NCBI RefSeq assembly: GCF_000506985.1 | Contig: NZ_KI650982.1 | Location: 62,001-126,000, forward strand | Reading direction: 5' to 3' | DNA from: Advenella kashmirensis W13003 | Lineage (GTDB): Bacteria > Pseudomonadota > Gammaproteobacteria > Burkholderiales > Burkholderiaceae_B | DNA length: 64,000 nucleotides | Part shown: positions 42,288 through 52,503 of the stretch, piece after piece | Layout: every line of letters starts with the position of its first letter | Position numbering within the stretch: the first letter of the stretch is position 1 | Translations under genes and position numbers: made by a program | Notes under the pieces: generated by a model | Databases searched by the model: none | What the model saw: only the letters and a program-made list of their open reading frames with translations | What the model was told of the DNA's origin: nothing

Positions 42288-43529
42288 TTATGCCGCAGTC
42301 ACGCGAATCTGTTCGATACGGTTCATGCGATAGCCGGAAGGATTCCAGTTGGCCTGCATGGGCTGAGTCTCGCCTTTCTGGTTGGTTGCCCGAACCATCA
42401 ATTTCGTTTCGCCTTTGGTCTGGGGTGTAAATTCGCTGGTCCATTCACGGAACGAATATTTGCTGATTTCATCGCCCAGTTTGGTATCGGACCATTGCTT
42501 GCCGCCATCGGTTGAAATTTGCACGGCTTTGATACCCGATCCGCCATCAAAGGCGATACCGCGAAGCGCCTGCGGCTTGCCCACCTGCACTTGCGTGCCG
42601 TCAGCTACGTTTGTAATAAAGGAACGAACCGAGAACCGTTCAATGGGAATGGTTTTTTCAGGCGTTTCACCCGGTTTGACGCAATGACATTCGTTATCGG
42701 GAATTCTGTAGGCCTTGCTCATCCAGAATCCGTCGAAAACTTCATCCATGACATGAATATCATTCAGATGTTTGACCCAGTAGGTGCCGTAATAGCCCGG
42801 CACGATCAGACGCAGGGGGTAGCCGTTGAGTAGCGGCAAATCCTCATCGTTCATGGACCAGGCCAGCATCACCTCGCCATCCATACCGTGATCAATATCC
42901 AGCGCCTTGATGAAATCCGGACCGTCCGGTACCGGCGGATGATCCAGCCCGTTGAAGGCAACCTGCTTTGCAGAACCCGCTACACCAGCCAGTTCCAGCA
43001 CATCTTTCAACGCAACGCCCTTCCATTTTGCGTTGCCCATGGCACCGTGTGCCAATTGTCCGCCGTTGATGCGCGGCTCGAAAAAACCGCGGCTGTTCCC
43101 CGAGCATTGATGGACCGCAGTGATTTCTCGGGCTGGCAACTTTTTCAAATCGTCAAGCGTCAGCTCAAGGGGTTTGCTGACAGAGCCATGCACTTTCAGG
43201 CGATACGTTTTCAGATCGACTTCTGTGGGAATACCGCTCCAGTGATAACGCACGAAAAACGCGTCATTGGGCGTGATCAACCCGTCATTGAAAACAGAAA
43301 ATGGCGTTTCCAGTTGCGGTGGACGATTGGTCAGCACAATAAGCGGACGCTTGCCGGGAAAGGCTTCGAGTACGCGCTCGCCGTTGCCAAAAGGCAATGT
43401 GATGGTCTCTTTGTCCGCCGCTGCAAAGGCAGTCGGCCACGTCAGACCAGACCACAAGCCGACCCCCGCGTAGCCGGCCGTTTTCAGAAAGCGCCTTCTG
43501 GCATCCTTGGTATGTGCAAAGTCTCGCAT
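42288..43529 (-). CDS. sorA: Molybdopterin sulfite dehydrogenase, SorA-like
   Basis: The enzyme oxidises sulfite to sulfate in the periplasm. The 413-residue protein starts with a Tat-type signal (ARRRFLKTAGYAGVG). Its molybdenum-ligand Cys is Cys142 in AVHQCSGNSRGFFEP, and the sulfite-oxidase fold is shown by GNAKWKGVALKDVLELAG and the C-terminal dimer domain. It is first in the operon, 11 bases before the SorB-like cytochrome. The start is the ATG at 43529 after GGGAAGAGAC. Its close relatives include the general sulfite/sulfoxide oxidoreductase group, so exact substrate is less certain. Confidence 0.9.
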   Translation of the reverse strand: MRDFAHTKDARRRFLKTAGYAGVGLWSGLTWPTAFAAADKETITLPFGNGERVLEAFPGKRPLIVLTNRPPQLETPFSVFNDGLITPNDAFFVRYHWSGIPTEVDLKTYRLKVHGSVSKPLELTLDDLKKLPAREITAVHQCSGNSRGFFEPRINGGQLAHGAMGNAKWKGVALKDVLELAGVAGSAKQVAFNGLDHPPVPDGPDFIKALDIDHGMDGEVMLAWSMNDEDLPLLNGYPLRLIVPGYYGTYWVKHLNDIHVMDEVFDGFWMSKAYRIPDNECHCVKPGETPEKTIPIERFSVRSFITNVADGTQVQVGKPQALRGIAFDGGSGIKAVQISTDGGKQWSDTKLGDEISKYSFREWTSEFTPQTKGETKLMVRATNQKGETQPMQANWNPSGYRMNRIEQIRVTAA

Positions 43530-43840
43530 GTCTCTTCCCTGTTTTCATCGGCACGCCGTGAACGTTCAGGCTAAACCAATGCTTCCTGATTATTACGTTT
43601 GTCATAGCGGCATCACAACAATATTGCTTCTTATATTACTACATGCAATTAACTTATCCTAGTTCCAGTTAAAGATTTTTATTATGCCAATTGTGATTAC
43701 ATTAAGCTGAACAAAACCAGTCCCAATAAACAGGAAATGCCGAAGAGTACGCAACTGTCCGGCATCGAAAATATAGATTTAAGCAGTCATGATCCGTGCA
43801 AGACTGCTTCTGCACAAGAGCATTCAGCCATTAGCAAGCA
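43530..43840. other. Intergenic region, AT-rich, no gene seen
   Basis: This 311-base gap lies upstream of sorA on the minus strand and after the PepSY gene. It is clearly richer in A and T than its neighbours. No frame shows coding character. It should hold the sorA promoter, but I see no confident operator. Confidence 0.5.
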
Positions 43841-44167
43841 TCAGCGATGTTGTCGATCGAATTGCCGGTGGGCATATGGTCCATGCGATTTCTCGCGCTC
43901 CATATGCAGGATTTTTCCGCTGCGCGCGTCCACATCTACCTGCACCAGCGACCTGGCCTGTCTGACATCTACGCTATAGGCGCGGCGTCCCTTATAGTGA
44001 TCGGGCTCTGCCTTGTAGGCCTTTCCTCCGACCGCTCTTTCCGCAATGCGCATGGCCTGTGCCGGGGACACATCTGAACGGTGTCCGCCCTGATAGGCCA
44101 ATGCCTGAGTAACAGGCGCTGCTGCGACAAGCAAACCAATCATGCTGGCAGTGATAAATTTTTTCAT
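43841..44167 (-). CDS. Small periplasmic PepSY-domain protein
   Basis: The 108-residue protein has a signal peptide (MKKFITASMIGLLVAAAPVT) and one PepSY-like repeat (SPAQAMRIAERAVGGKAYKAE, then YSVDVRQARSLVQVDVDARSG). PepSY modules inhibit proteases or sense envelope state. The ATG at 44167 follows TCAAGGTGAGATC; the longer frame to 44191 is less likely. The C-terminus is His/Arg-rich. It is not linked to another gene. Confidence 0.75.
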   Translation of the reverse strand: MKKFITASMIGLLVAAAPVTQALAYQGGHRSDVSPAQAMRIAERAVGGKAYKAEPDHYKGRRAYSVDVRQARSLVQVDVDARSGKILHMEREKSHGPYAHRQFDRQHR

Positions 44168-44229
44168 GATCTCACCTTGAGAAAGTCCCAAAAAAGTCGG
44201 GCAGAAAATTCACCTTGATTTTTCTGCAA

Positions 44230-44248
44230 ATGCGGGCATGTCCCGCAT
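44230..44248. repeat. Small hairpin
   Basis: ATGCGGG-CATGT-CCCGCAT lies upstream of the PepSY gene on its strand. The 293-base gap up to tilS otherwise shows no gene. Confidence 0.35.
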
Positions 44249-44418
44249 CCGGCTTTAATATAATCACAAAAAAAATGGCCAGATTATTTTGAAAAGCACT
44301 GACACAACTGAGCATGACGAGAAACACACTGCAGTCATATGCACGAAGACGGTCATTGCCAGTCAGGCAAAAATCCTTCTTTGCACCCGCGAGCTGAACC
44401 GTAGCTTAATTACAAGAA

Positions 44419-44449
44419 GAGATCGATGAAAGACGAGATCGATGAAAGA
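44419..44449 (+). repeat. Tandem 15-bp direct repeat
   Basis: GAGATCGATGAAAGA occurs at 44419-44433 and again at 44435-44449, a 16-base period. It lies just beyond the 3' end of tilS. It looks like a short slippage duplication. Confidence 0.7.
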
Positions 44450-44460
44450 AGAAATCAGCG

Positions 44461-45504
44461 TTATACGCCATCATTCATTTGCAACTGCACCTGCCCTTGC
44501 CGACACACAATATGACAACCTTGATGCTGCAGCAGGATATTGCGATCGTGGCCAAGCGCATGTACTTCCCGTAACTGACGCAGCCACTGATTCAACCGCG
44601 CTTCGGTTGGCATGGCAATATGCTGTCGTCGCAACCATTGGCGCAACACGTTCGCCTGACGATGCCGGGGCAGTTCGCGCCAGCGGGCCAGCGAAAAGGA
44701 CAAGCCGTTCGGTGTGAGCTGACAGTGCGCCAGATCCAGTTCTCCCAGATCCTGCAGCAACAGTGTGTTCTCAGACATAACCCGTGCATGTCGCAGCAGA
44801 TTGCCCTGCCACTGCGGCCAACGGGTATTCAGGACAGGCGTGAGCAGAGTCCTGACTGCCGCCCGGGTGTATTTGGCATCAAGATTGGTCGGGTCCAGGA
44901 CCGGAATCCATCCGGTCTGTGCCTCATAACCGGCAGCCGCCGCCAGAATCCGGCTGCGCTCAACGTCGAGCCAGGGCCGGTACAACTGCAATGCGCCGCG
45001 CTGCGTTTGCGCGGCCATGCCGCTCATGCCCTGCACCCCCGCTCCGCGCAATAGACGCAGCAAGACGGTTTCGGCCTGATCATCACGATGATGAGCAAGC
45101 AGGATATGGTGACAATGATTGTCCTGCGACCAGCGTTGCCAGGCGTCGTACCGAGCCTGGCGTGCGGCCGCTTCAGTGCCTTTGCCCGTACCGGATGCGA
45201 CCGTGACCGGCAAAAGATGAAAGGCGACTCCAAGGTCGCGTGCCAGTTGCGCCGTATGTGCGGCCCACGCATCGGCATCGGCCAGCAAGCCGTGATGCAC
45301 GTGTACAGCCTGTACTGTTTGTTGCGTTTGAGCGGCAAGCTGCGCCGCCGCGACCAGCAGCATCGCCGAATCGGCGCCGCCACTGACTCCGATGGCAATA
45401 TCGGCAGAATCGATCGCGGTCATCGCCGCCAGCAGCGGTTGCAGAAGACGGCTGTCCTCTAGCGGACTGGCAAACGGCAAGGCGGACTTATTTATCCTGG
45501 ACAC
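44461..45504 (-). CDS. tilS: tRNA(Ile)-lysidine synthase
   Basis: TilS changes the wobble C34 of tRNA-Ile(CAU) to lysidine, so that it reads AUA. The PP-loop [15 protein letters not shown] and the later [23 protein letters not shown] (substrate-binding His cluster) identify it, and an ADP-ribose-like C-terminal part follows. The start is uncertain: I use a GTG at 45504 that overlaps accA, while an ATG at 45555 overlaps it by 68 bases and a TTG at 45480 is free of it. Essential in bacteria. It is co-directional with accA. Confidence 0.9.
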   Translation of the reverse strand: MSRINKSALPFASPLEDSRLLQPLLAAMTAIDSADIAIGVSGGADSAMLLVAAAQLAAQTQQTVQAVHVHHGLLADADAWAAHTAQLARDLGVAFHLLPVTVASGTGKGTEAAARQARYDAWQRWSQDNHCHHILLAHHRDDQAETVLLRLLRGAGVQGMSGMAAQTQRGALQLYRPWLDVERSRILAAAAGYEAQTGWIPVLDPTNLDAKYTRAAVRTLLTPVLNTRWPQWQGNLLRHARVMSENTLLLQDLGELDLAHCQLTPNGLSFSLARWRELPRHRQANVLRQWLRRQHIAMPTEARLNQWLRQLREVHALGHDRNILLQHQGCHIVCRQGQVQLQMNDGV

Positions 45505-46447
45505 GACCGTAGGACATGAGTCGCTCCAGACGTTTGTCCAGCAGCTCGTCGACATCCATGCCAGAGACCTGGCGCAACGCTTCGGATAGTGAACGCTTCA
45601 GTGTTTTTGCCATGCTGATGGCATCACGCTGGGCGCCGCCGACAGGCTCGGGCACCACTTTATCGATCAGACCCAGTTCCAGCAGGCGAGGCGCAGTAAT
45701 GGCCAGCGCTTCAGCCGCCACCGGCGCCTTGTCGGCACTGCGCCACAAAATAGAAGCACAGCCTTCCGGTGAAATAACGCCATAGGTGGAGTACTGCAGC
45801 ATTTGCACGACATCGCCCACGGCAATGGCCAGGGCACCGCCCGATCCGCCTTCGCCGATAATGGTCGCGATAATGGGAACGCGCAACTCCGCCATGGCGT
45901 ACAGATTATGTCCGATGGCTTCGGACTGTCCGCGTTCTTCCGCACCGATGCCCGGGTAGGCACCCGGCGTGTCTACAAATGTAAAGACCGGTAATTCAAA
46001 TTTTTCAGCCAGACGCATCAGGCGCAGGGCCTTGCGATAACCCTCAGGACGCGGCATCCCGAAATTGCGCTTGGCCCGCTCTTTGGTGTCGCGTCCCTTC
46101 TGATGGCCGATCACCATGCAGGGTTCGCCGGAAAAACGGGCCAGCCCGCCCACGATGGACAGATCGTCTTCGTACATGCGGTCGCCATGCAGTTCATGAA
46201 AATCGGTAAAGATTTCGCGAACGTAGTCCATGGTATAGGGACGCTGCGGATGCCGGGCCACCAGGGCGGTTTGCCACGGGGTCAGCTTGGAATAAATCGT
46301 GTTGGTCAGACTTTCGCTTTTTTGCTGCAGCCTGGTGATTTCTTCGGAAATATCGACTGCTGAATCAGAGGAAACATGACGCAACTGCTCGATCTTCTGT
46401 TCGAGCTCTGCAATTGGTTCTTCAAATTCTAAAAAAGTAAATTTCAT
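45488..46447 (-). CDS. accA: Acetyl-CoA carboxylase carboxyltransferase subunit alpha
   Basis: AccA and AccD transfer carboxyl from biotin to acetyl-CoA in fatty-acid synthesis. The 319-residue sequence begins [22 protein letters not shown] and has [21 protein letters not shown] and [15 protein letters not shown], the carboxyltransferase core. The ATG at 46447 is the family start; the open frame upstream to 46636 is not homologous. It is followed by tilS with an overlap. Confidence 0.97.
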   Translation of the reverse strand: MKFTFLEFEEPIAELEQKIEQLRHVSSDSAVDISEEITRLQQKSESLTNTIYSKLTPWQTALVARHPQRPYTMDYVREIFTDFHELHGDRMYEDDLSIVGGLARFSGEPCMVIGHQKGRDTKERAKRNFGMPRPEGYRKALRLMRLAEKFELPVFTFVDTPGAYPGIGAEERGQSEAIGHNLYAMAELRVPIIATIIGEGGSGGALAIAVGDVVQMLQYSTYGVISPEGCASILWRSADKAPVAAEALAITAPRLLELGLIDKVVPEPVGGAQRDAISMAKTLKRSLSEALRQVSGMDVDELLDKRLERLMSYGRVQDK

Positions 46448-46484
46448 AGTTGTCTTGTCATGAATGTTTTCACGTGTACTTAAC

Positions 46485-47120
46485 TTAAGCGACCTTTTCC
46501 AGGCTACGCCATAAGTACCATGTTGCCACTGTCCGCCACGGTTGCCATGATTGTGCCACTTCACGAACCTCGTAACGTGAGACGGGTTCGCCGCTGAAAT
46601 AATGTTCCGAGATCGCCTTAAGCAGACCCGGGTCATCGATGGGCAGGATATCGGGTCTGTGCAAATTGAAAATCAGGAACATTTCCGCCGTCCAGCGAGA
46701 AATCCCCCGAATGGCGCACAACTCCGTGATGATGTCTTCGTCGTCCATTTTAGACCATTTCAGCGGATTTACTTTACGCTCGTTGAAATGATTCGCCAAA
46801 TCCAGAATATATTCGGTTTTTCGTTTGGACAGCCCGGCTCCCCGCCATTGGGCCTCATTGTATTCAAGAACGGCGGCAGGAGACGGCCGATGGCCGCAAA
46901 GCTGGGTGAAATTTTTCCAGAGCTGGTCTGCCGTTTTTGTGGCGATCTGCTGGCCGATTATGGCGCGCGCCAGTGTTACGAACGCTGTTTTATTGGTCGC
47001 CAGCCATAAATTGGGGTAAGCCGGTATGATTTTTCGCAGAATACGATCTTTTTTGATCAGATACGTGACCGCTTCATCCCAGTACTCGGGTTTGACGGCC
47101 GCTGGTGCAACAGATGACAT
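46485..47120 (-). CDS. DNA glycosylase, HhH-GPD family (3-methyladenine type)
   Basis: This base-excision repair enzyme has about 211 residues. The helix-hairpin-helix reads [20 protein letters not shown] and the catalytic Asp is in [14 protein letters not shown], as in AlkA-type glycosylases. There is no 4Fe-4S cluster motif, so MutY or Nth is excluded. The ATG at 47120 follows AGGGGAAGAC, 11 bases after the cysS stop, so it is probably co-transcribed with cysS. Confidence 0.92.
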   Translation of the reverse strand: MSSVAPAAVKPEYWDEAVTYLIKKDRILRKIIPAYPNLWLATNKTAFVTLARAIIGQQIATKTADQLWKNFTQLCGHRPSPAAVLEYNEAQWRGAGLSKRKTEYILDLANHFNERKVNPLKWSKMDDEDIITELCAIRGISRWTAEMFLIFNLHRPDILPIDDPGLLKAISEHYFSGEPVSRYEVREVAQSWQPWRTVATWYLWRSLEKVA

Positions 47121-47131
47121 GTCTTCCCCTA

Positions 47132-48592
47132 TCAGGCGCGACGCCACTGCGTCAGCCCACCTGGTTTATCCTCTAGTTCCACCCCATGTTCTTTGAGCTG
47201 GGCCCGGATCTGATCCGCTTTTTCAAACTGGCGCGCCTGTTTGGCTTCGCTGCGCTGCGCAATCAGCGTTTCAATATCCGATTCGCTCAATACGCCCGCG
47301 GTGGATGGCTGACCGTCCCGTTTAATGTAACGTGTCGGCGACTGCAAATACTGTTGCGGGTCCTGTCCCAGCAAGCCCAGCACGGCGCCCAGGGCACGAA
47401 TGCGGCCACTAATCGCGGCGCTGTTCTGGCGATTGGCTTCGGTCACCATATCGAACAGGACGGCAATAGCGCCAGCCGTATTGAAGTCATCGTCCATTGC
47501 CGCCTTGAATGACTGCTCATATTCCTGAGACCAGTCGATGGAGGCAGGGACATCCAGCCCGGTATTGTTGAACGTTTGGTATATACGATCCAGTGCCGCC
47601 TGTGCATTGTACAGATTGTCCGGCGTAAAATTCTGCGGACTGCGGTAATGGTTGCGTACCACGAAAAAACGCAGCATTTCTGCTTCACGCACATTCACCT
47701 GATAGTCGGGCGCAGCCGGATCGGGCTGACTGCTGACGGTATCGCGGATCGTGCGGAAATTGCCCAGCGATTTGGACATTTTCTCGTCGTCCACCATCAG
47801 CGGGCCGCAATGCATCCACACATTGGCCAGCTGGCCGCCATAGGCACCTTCCGACTGCGCAATTTCGTTTTCATGATGCGGAAATTTCAGATCGGGACCG
47901 CCGCCATGAATATCCAGCGGTTGCCCCAGCAGCTCGCGACTCATGGCCGAGCATTCAATATGCCAGCCGGGGCGGCCACGCCCATAGGGTGAATCCCATA
48001 CCGAATCGGCGGGCTCATCAGGCTTGGCGGCCTTCCACAGGACGAAATCCAGCGGATCACGCTTGCCATCCGATACCGCCACGCGATTGCCTGCGCGCAG
48101 GTCATCCAGGACTTTGCCGGACAACTTGCCGTAGCCGGCAAAGCTGCGCACTGCATAATTGACATCGCCATCAGGCGTTTGATAGGCCAGATCCTTGTCC
48201 TGCAAATCCCGGATAATTTGCAACATACCCGGAATATGCATGGTCGCACGAGGCTCCTGGTCGGGCGCCTGTACGCCCAGTGCACGCTCATCTGCATGCA
48301 TGGCGTCGGTATAAAAAGACGTAACTGCATGTAAGGGCTGATTGAGCGAGACGGCCTTGTTGATGATTTTGTCGTCGATATCGGTAATGTTTCTGACGTA
48401 ATCAACCTGATATCCACTTTGACGCAGCCACCGCTGGACAATATCGAAACTGACCAGCATACGGGCATGGCCAAGATGGCAGAAGTCATAGACTGTCATG
48501 CCGCAAACGTACATCCGCACTTTACCGGGTTCGACCGTAACAAAAGGCGCTTTGGCGCGGGAAAGGGAATTGAATATTTGCATGGCGGACAT
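47132..48592 (-). CDS. cysS: Cysteinyl-tRNA synthetase
   Basis: The 486-residue class I synthetase shows the HIGH motif [15 protein letters not shown], and zinc ligands including the N-terminal Cys of VCGMTVYD. The C-terminal domain ends [18 protein letters not shown]. It is full length. The start is an ATG at 48592, with a second at 48583 equally possible. It heads the leftward block with the glycosylase, accA and tilS. Confidence 0.97.
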   Translation of the reverse strand: MSAMQIFNSLSRAKAPFVTVEPGKVRMYVCGMTVYDFCHLGHARMLVSFDIVQRWLRQSGYQVDYVRNITDIDDKIINKAVSLNQPLHAVTSFYTDAMHADERALGVQAPDQEPRATMHIPGMLQIIRDLQDKDLAYQTPDGDVNYAVRSFAGYGKLSGKVLDDLRAGNRVAVSDGKRDPLDFVLWKAAKPDEPADSVWDSPYGRGRPGWHIECSAMSRELLGQPLDIHGGGPDLKFPHHENEIAQSEGAYGGQLANVWMHCGPLMVDDEKMSKSLGNFRTIRDTVSSQPDPAAPDYQVNVREAEMLRFFVVRNHYRSPQNFTPDNLYNAQAALDRIYQTFNNTGLDVPASIDWSQEYEQSFKAAMDDDFNTAGAIAVLFDMVTEANRQNSAAISGRIRALGAVLGLLGQDPQQYLQSPTRYIKRDGQPSTAGVLSESDIETLIAQRSEAKQARQFEKADQIRAQLKEHGVELEDKPGGLTQWRRA

Positions 48593-48776
48593 AAAAAACC
48601 GGACTTGCCTGCAGTCGGAATTGACCGATGCAGCAAAGAAAATAGGCGTAGTGGGTTAGGGTTGAGACGTCTTTCGCCCAACTAAGGCTAAAATACGAAC
48701 GTGTAAGTATAGCAAGTCCTCGTTAACGGCTGCTTGCACTTGAAGGTTTTCTTTCACGATTTTCTGGATTAGCGCT

Positions 48777-49481
48777 GTGAAACTCAAAGTCATTCACCGT
48801 TCGCTGGCGGTGTGCGCCCTGTGCCTGTTGCCAGCGCTGCCAACCCTGGCCCAGCCGGCAAGCCCCGCCTATCAGGCCGACAATCAACACGCCGGCAACG
48901 GCATCCCCTCGCCCATGTACAGTCAGGATGATGCCGCCAATGCGCGCGAACCCGGCTGGCAGGGATTGGCAAATGTGCTGAAAAAGCTGGAGCCTTCGGT
49001 CGATACCTCCATTCCCGAAACGGCATCGCAGGCGGCCTCCCGCCTGAGCAACATGATCGCCCAGGGCCAGGCAGCCCGGGCGCTCCAGGAAATCGAGCGG
49101 CGCCAGAACGCCAATGACCGCATTACGGCGCCTGCGACCGACGTCCAGATGCTGTTCCTGAAAGGTCGCGCGCTGGCTGCGCTTGGTCGCAACGAGGAGG
49201 CCATGACCGTCTATCGCGGCATGACCTCCAGCTATCCGGAACTGGCCGAACCCTGGAATAACATGGCTGCACTTTATCTGCAGGCGGGGCTGACCGATCC
49301 GGCCTACGAGGCGCTGAAAACAGCACTTTCAATCAATCCCCGCTACGGGGTTGCATTACGCAACATGGGTATGGTGCAATTGATCCAGTCCCGAAATGCC
49401 TTTGCGCAGGCCGCCCAACAGGGCATTCCCGACGCCAGCCGGCAGGCGCAGGCTCTCGGACGCATTATCGAAGGAAAATAA
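48777..49481 (+). CDS. Tetratricopeptide-repeat protein with signal peptide (GTG start)
   Basis: The 234-residue protein has a signal peptide ([14 protein letters not shown]) and a TPR region: [61 protein letters not shown]-like units of about 34 residues near the C-terminus. It is predicted periplasmic or lipoprotein-like, with a role in envelope assembly unknown. The start is GTG at 48777, since the frame has no earlier ATG with homology. The stop is five bases before the cyclophilin gene, so they are probably one operon. Confidence 0.85.
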   Translation: MKLKVIHRSLAVCALCLLPALPTLAQPASPAYQADNQHAGNGIPSPMYSQDDAANAREPGWQGLANVLKKLEPSVDTSIPETASQAASRLSNMIAQGQAARALQEIERRQNANDRITAPATDVQMLFLKGRALAALGRNEEAMTVYRGMTSSYPELAEPWNNMAALYLQAGLTDPAYEALKTALSINPRYGVALRNMGMVQLIQSRNAFAQAAQQGIPDASRQAQALGRIIEGK

Positions 49482-49486
49482 ACGCA

Positions 49487-50113
49487 ATGCCCAATTTTGC
49501 ATTTTTACGCCGCATTGCCGGCTTCACCCTGGGAACCGTTTTGTCGGTCGCAGCCCTGCAGGCGGCACAGGCCGCACCCACTTCAACCAAAAAGGAAACA
49601 TCCATGAGTCAACCACAGGTCAAACTGCAAACCAATCAGGGCGATATCGTTCTGGAGCTGAATGCCGAGAAAGCACCGGTTACCACAGAAAATTTTCTGA
49701 AATACGTCAATAACGGTTTCTTTGACAACCTGATCTTCCACCGCGTCATCAAGGGCTTCATGATCCAGGGTGGCGGCTTTGACGTGGATATGAAACAGAA
49801 AGCGACTGAAGCGCCGATCAAGAACGAAGCCGACAACGGTCTGAAAAACGACAAATATACTATCGCCATGGCACGCACCAACGATCCCGAATCGGCCACG
49901 GCGCAGTTTTTTATCAATGCCAAGGACAACGATTTCCTGAACTTTTCTGCACCGACAGCCCAAGGCTGGGGTTATGCCGTTTTTGGTAAAGTGGTCCAGG
50001 GACAGGATGTAGTCGACAAAATCGAAGGCGTCAAGACAGGTAATCGCGGCTTCCACCAGGACGTGCCTGTTGAACCCGTCATCATCGAAAAAGCCAGCGT
50101 TGTCGAAAACTGA
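49487..50113 (+). CDS. Peptidyl-prolyl cis-trans isomerase, cyclophilin type, with signal peptide
   Basis: Cyclophilins isomerise Xaa-Pro bonds. The domain is clear from [15 protein letters not shown] and [15 protein letters not shown] (bacterial PpiA/PpiB). The 208-residue product begins with a signal-like segment ([18 protein letters not shown]). A second ATG at 49604, preceded by AAAAAGGAAACATCC, would give a cytoplasmic form starting [13 protein letters not shown], where PpiB proteins begin. The lpxH frame overlaps its 3' end by 44 bases. Confidence 0.95.
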   Translation: MPNFAFLRRIAGFTLGTVLSVAALQAAQAAPTSTKKETSMSQPQVKLQTNQGDIVLELNAEKAPVTTENFLKYVNNGFFDNLIFHRVIKGFMIQGGGFDVDMKQKATEAPIKNEADNGLKNDKYTIAMARTNDPESATAQFFINAKDNDFLNFSAPTAQGWGYAVFGKVVQGQDVVDKIEGVKTGNRGFHQDVPVEPVIIEKASVVEN

Positions 50114-50927
50114 TTACACACTGCCCGGTACTGTCTGGGTCGCATCAGATATACATCTGGCGCGGCAGGTCCCCGAAACCTGCCGCGTTTTCTATGCCTT
50201 TCTGGCCCAGGCGGCGGCGCACGCCGATGCGCTTATTCTGGCGGGCGATATTTTTGATGCCTGGATCGGCGACGATGCCGCGATCCGGATGCCCGAACCC
50301 TGGCTGCAACAGGCCATCGAGCACCTGTCGGAAACGGCAAAAACCATTCCGGTTTATATAGGTCATGGCAATCGCGATTTTCTAATGGGTCCGGAACTGG
50401 CAGGAAAAATCGGTGCAACATTGATGGCCGAATCGGCCCTGTTTCACACCGATGCCGGCCCTGTTCATATCAGTCATGGCGATGAACTGTGCACGCACGA
50501 CGTGTCTTTCCAGCGATTTCGCAAACTCTCCCGGCACCCGCTGGTACGCGGCCTGTTCCTGGCCCTGCCCTTGCGGCTGCGCCGCACGATCGCCCGTCGT
50601 GCCCGCAAGACCAGCATGCATGCACATGGCACCAAGCCCATGTATCTGATGGATGTGGCCCATGAGGCAGTATCGGCTGTATTCAGGCAACATCCTGCAC
50701 TGGTGCATATGGTGCACGGCCATACCCATAAACCCAAATGCCATCAATTCGAGGATCAGGGCACGCAGCGCTGCCGCTGGGTACTGCCCGATTGGGAATG
50801 GGACCACCCCCCCTTTCGTGGCGGGTATCTGTCGATCAGTTCATCCGGCATTCAAATGCATCACTTTGCTGCGCCTGAAGCCGGTCAGAATCCATCGACA
50901 ACGCCAGCATCGCCAGCCGCGGCCTGA
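50070..50927 (+). CDS. lpxH: UDP-2,3-diacylglucosamine hydrolase
   Basis: LpxH cleaves the pyrophosphate of UDP-2,3-diacylglucosamine in lipid A synthesis. The metallophosphatase ligands are all present: [37 protein letters not shown] and VHGHTHKPK. The start is unclear: a TTG at 50070 with AGGA eight bases upstream (used here), or a TTG at 50100; no ATG fits. The gene overlaps the end of the cyclophilin gene by 44 bases. The C-terminal tail is variable. Confidence 0.94.
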   Translation: MNPSSSKKPALSKTDYTLPGTVWVASDIHLARQVPETCRVFYAFLAQAAAHADALILAGDIFDAWIGDDAAIRMPEPWLQQAIEHLSETAKTIPVYIGHGNRDFLMGPELAGKIGATLMAESALFHTDAGPVHISHGDELCTHDVSFQRFRKLSRHPLVRGLFLALPLRLRRTIARRARKTSMHAHGTKPMYLMDVAHEAVSAVFRQHPALVHMVHGHTHKPKCHQFEDQGTQRCRWVLPDWEWDHPPFRGGYLSISSSGIQMHHFAAPEAGQNPSTTPASPAAA

Positions 50928-50984
50928 CCGGCTGCCACGCCGGCTTGGTGAAGCTGCACCACGTGTTACGCCAGGCTGCCCTGA

Positions 50985-51785
50985 CTAACGTCCCTGAAAC
51001 AGGGGCTTGCGTTTTTCCCTGAATGCCTTGCTGCCTTCCCGATAGTCTTCGGTCATGCCCATTTCCCGCTGCAGCTCGATTTCCAGATCCAGCTGTTGCT
51101 GCAGGGTGTTGTCGGCGCTCGCATACAACGCGTGTTTGGTCGCGGCCATCGCCCGGGTCGCCCCTGTCGTCAGCTGGGTGTGAACTGTCTGTATCTGTGA
51201 TTGCAACTGGTCGTCTGCAATACACTTCCAGATCATGCCCCACTGCTCGGCCTGCTCGGCAGATACCGGCTCAGCCAGCAAGGCGGCCCCCATGGCGCGC
51301 TGGGTTCCGACCAGGCGCGGCAGAAAATGCGTGGAACCGGCGTCGGGTACCAGACTGATTTTAGCGAACGCCTGAATGAAGCGGGCAGACTGCACGGCAA
51401 AAACCAGATCGCAGGCCAGGGCCAGGCTCATGCCCGCCCCTGCCGCTACGCCGTTGACAAAACAAACGACAGGTGCTGGCAGGGCACGCAAGCGTGTAAT
51501 AAGCGGCTTGTAATTCTTTTCAAGCGCTTCGCCCAAATCCCGGAACTGCCCCGGCTCCAGAGGCTGGCGCTCGCCCAGATCCTGGCCGGCGCAAAAACCG
51601 CGACCGGCACCTGTCAGAATCACACCACGCAGATCGGCGCGCGATTCCAGAAAATCCATAGCCTCGCGCAGTTCGTCATGCATCTGCTGGGTAAAACTGT
51701 TGAGCCGGTCTGGCCTGTTGAGCGTGATGTATCCAACCCCATCCCGATAGTCAAACAGAATGGCCTCAAAAACTTTTTTTTCCAC
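50985..51785 (-). CDS. paaG: Enoyl-CoA hydratase/isomerase, PaaG-like
   Basis: PaaG isomerises ring-epoxyphenylacetyl-CoA to oxepin-CoA. The sequence reads like E. coli PaaG: GRGFCAGQDLGER, NGVAAGAGMSLALACDL, KISLVPDAGSTHFLPRLVG and QWGMIWKCI. I prefer the GTG at 51785, with GGGGAG eight bases upstream; a TTG at 51809 is also in frame. It is a single leftward gene, with no other paa genes visible. A general enoyl-CoA isomerase role is the alternative. Confidence 0.88.
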   Translation of the reverse strand: MEKKVFEAILFDYRDGVGYITLNRPDRLNSFTQQMHDELREAMDFLESRADLRGVILTGAGRGFCAGQDLGERQPLEPGQFRDLGEALEKNYKPLITRLRALPAPVVCFVNGVAAGAGMSLALACDLVFAVQSARFIQAFAKISLVPDAGSTHFLPRLVGTQRAMGAALLAEPVSAEQAEQWGMIWKCIADDQLQSQIQTVHTQLTTGATRAMAATKHALYASADNTLQQQLDLEIELQREMGMTEDYREGSKAFREKRKPLFQGR

Positions 51786-51917
51786 TGCGGCACTCCCCAA
51801 TAATTTCAAACAAACCGACCCCGATATTGCTGACGGCTATCTCGTGCCCGTCATGATACCGATTTTTGGACAGTCAGGCGCGGGCAAACGAGCCTGCACG
51901 ACTGCAATATCACTATA

Positions 51918-51937
51918 AATTGCCGCTGCCGGCAATT
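51918..51937. repeat. Hairpin between paaG and DUF35 genes
   Basis: AATTGCCG-CTGC-CGGCAATT is a perfect 8-bp stem with a 4-base loop, in the 319-base gap between the divergent genes. There is no T-run. The rest of the gap contains no gene; CTGTAT (52067-52072) and ATACAG (52090-52095) form a loose dyad before the DUF35 start. Confidence 0.55.
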
Positions 51938-52104
51938 CTGTATTCCCAAAGCCCCCCTTCATCGGGACTGGTCACGACGGCCGGCCTGAGGGAAAACGTG
52001 AGTTAAGTGTGTCTGAAGTAATCCTTCTGAAAAAACAGATTGTCAATCCTGTCTGCAGAAACAATACTGTATGACGATACACATATTCGATACAGGAATA
52101 AGCC

Positions 52105-52503
52105 ATGACCGTAAGCAATCAGACGCTGGAGACCGGCGCAGAAAAGTATTATCAAACGCAGTTGCAGGCCGGTGCGTTTACCATTCAACGTTGCGGCGAC
52201 TGTGACAAAAGCATCTTTTACCCGCGCATGGTCTGCCCGCATTGCGGCAGCGATGATCTGCAATGGTATACGCCGTCAGGCAAAGGCACGGTGTACTCGG
52301 TCACCGTGGTCCGCAATAAACCTGAAAACGGGGGTGATCACAACGTGGCCCTGATCGATCTTGAGGAAGGCCCGCGCATGATGAGCCGCGTGCAGGATAT
52401 TGCCCCGGGAGAGGTACGCATCGGACAGTCTGTCGTTGCCTGCATCCAGCGTACCGGCGACGAGGCATTACTGGTCTTTGTTCCAGCAGGAGACAAGGCA
52501 TGA
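52105..52503 (+). CDS. DUF35 (OB-fold and zinc-ribbon) protein
   Basis: The 132-residue acyl-CoA-associated protein has a rubredoxin-like zinc ribbon (CGDCDKSIFYPRMVCPHCGS) and an OB-fold (GKGTVYSVTVVRNKPENGG). Such proteins pair with thiolase-like enzymes; in ChsH2/Ltp2-type aldolases the DUF35 partner is needed for activity. Its stop overlaps the following thiolase-like gene start by four bases, so they are likely subunits of one enzyme. Confidence 0.9.
   Translation: MTVSNQTLETGAEKYYQTQLQAGAFTIQRCGDCDKSIFYPRMVCPHCGSDDLQWYTPSGKGTVYSVTVVRNKPENGGDHNVALIDLEEGPRMMSRVQDIAPGEVRIGQSVVACIQRTGDEALLVFVPAGDKA

Noticed and set aside
43530-43840. Small gene or RNA in the AT-rich gap before sorA
   Set aside because: No frame with coding features, no tRNA-like fold and no recognisable riboswitch pattern.
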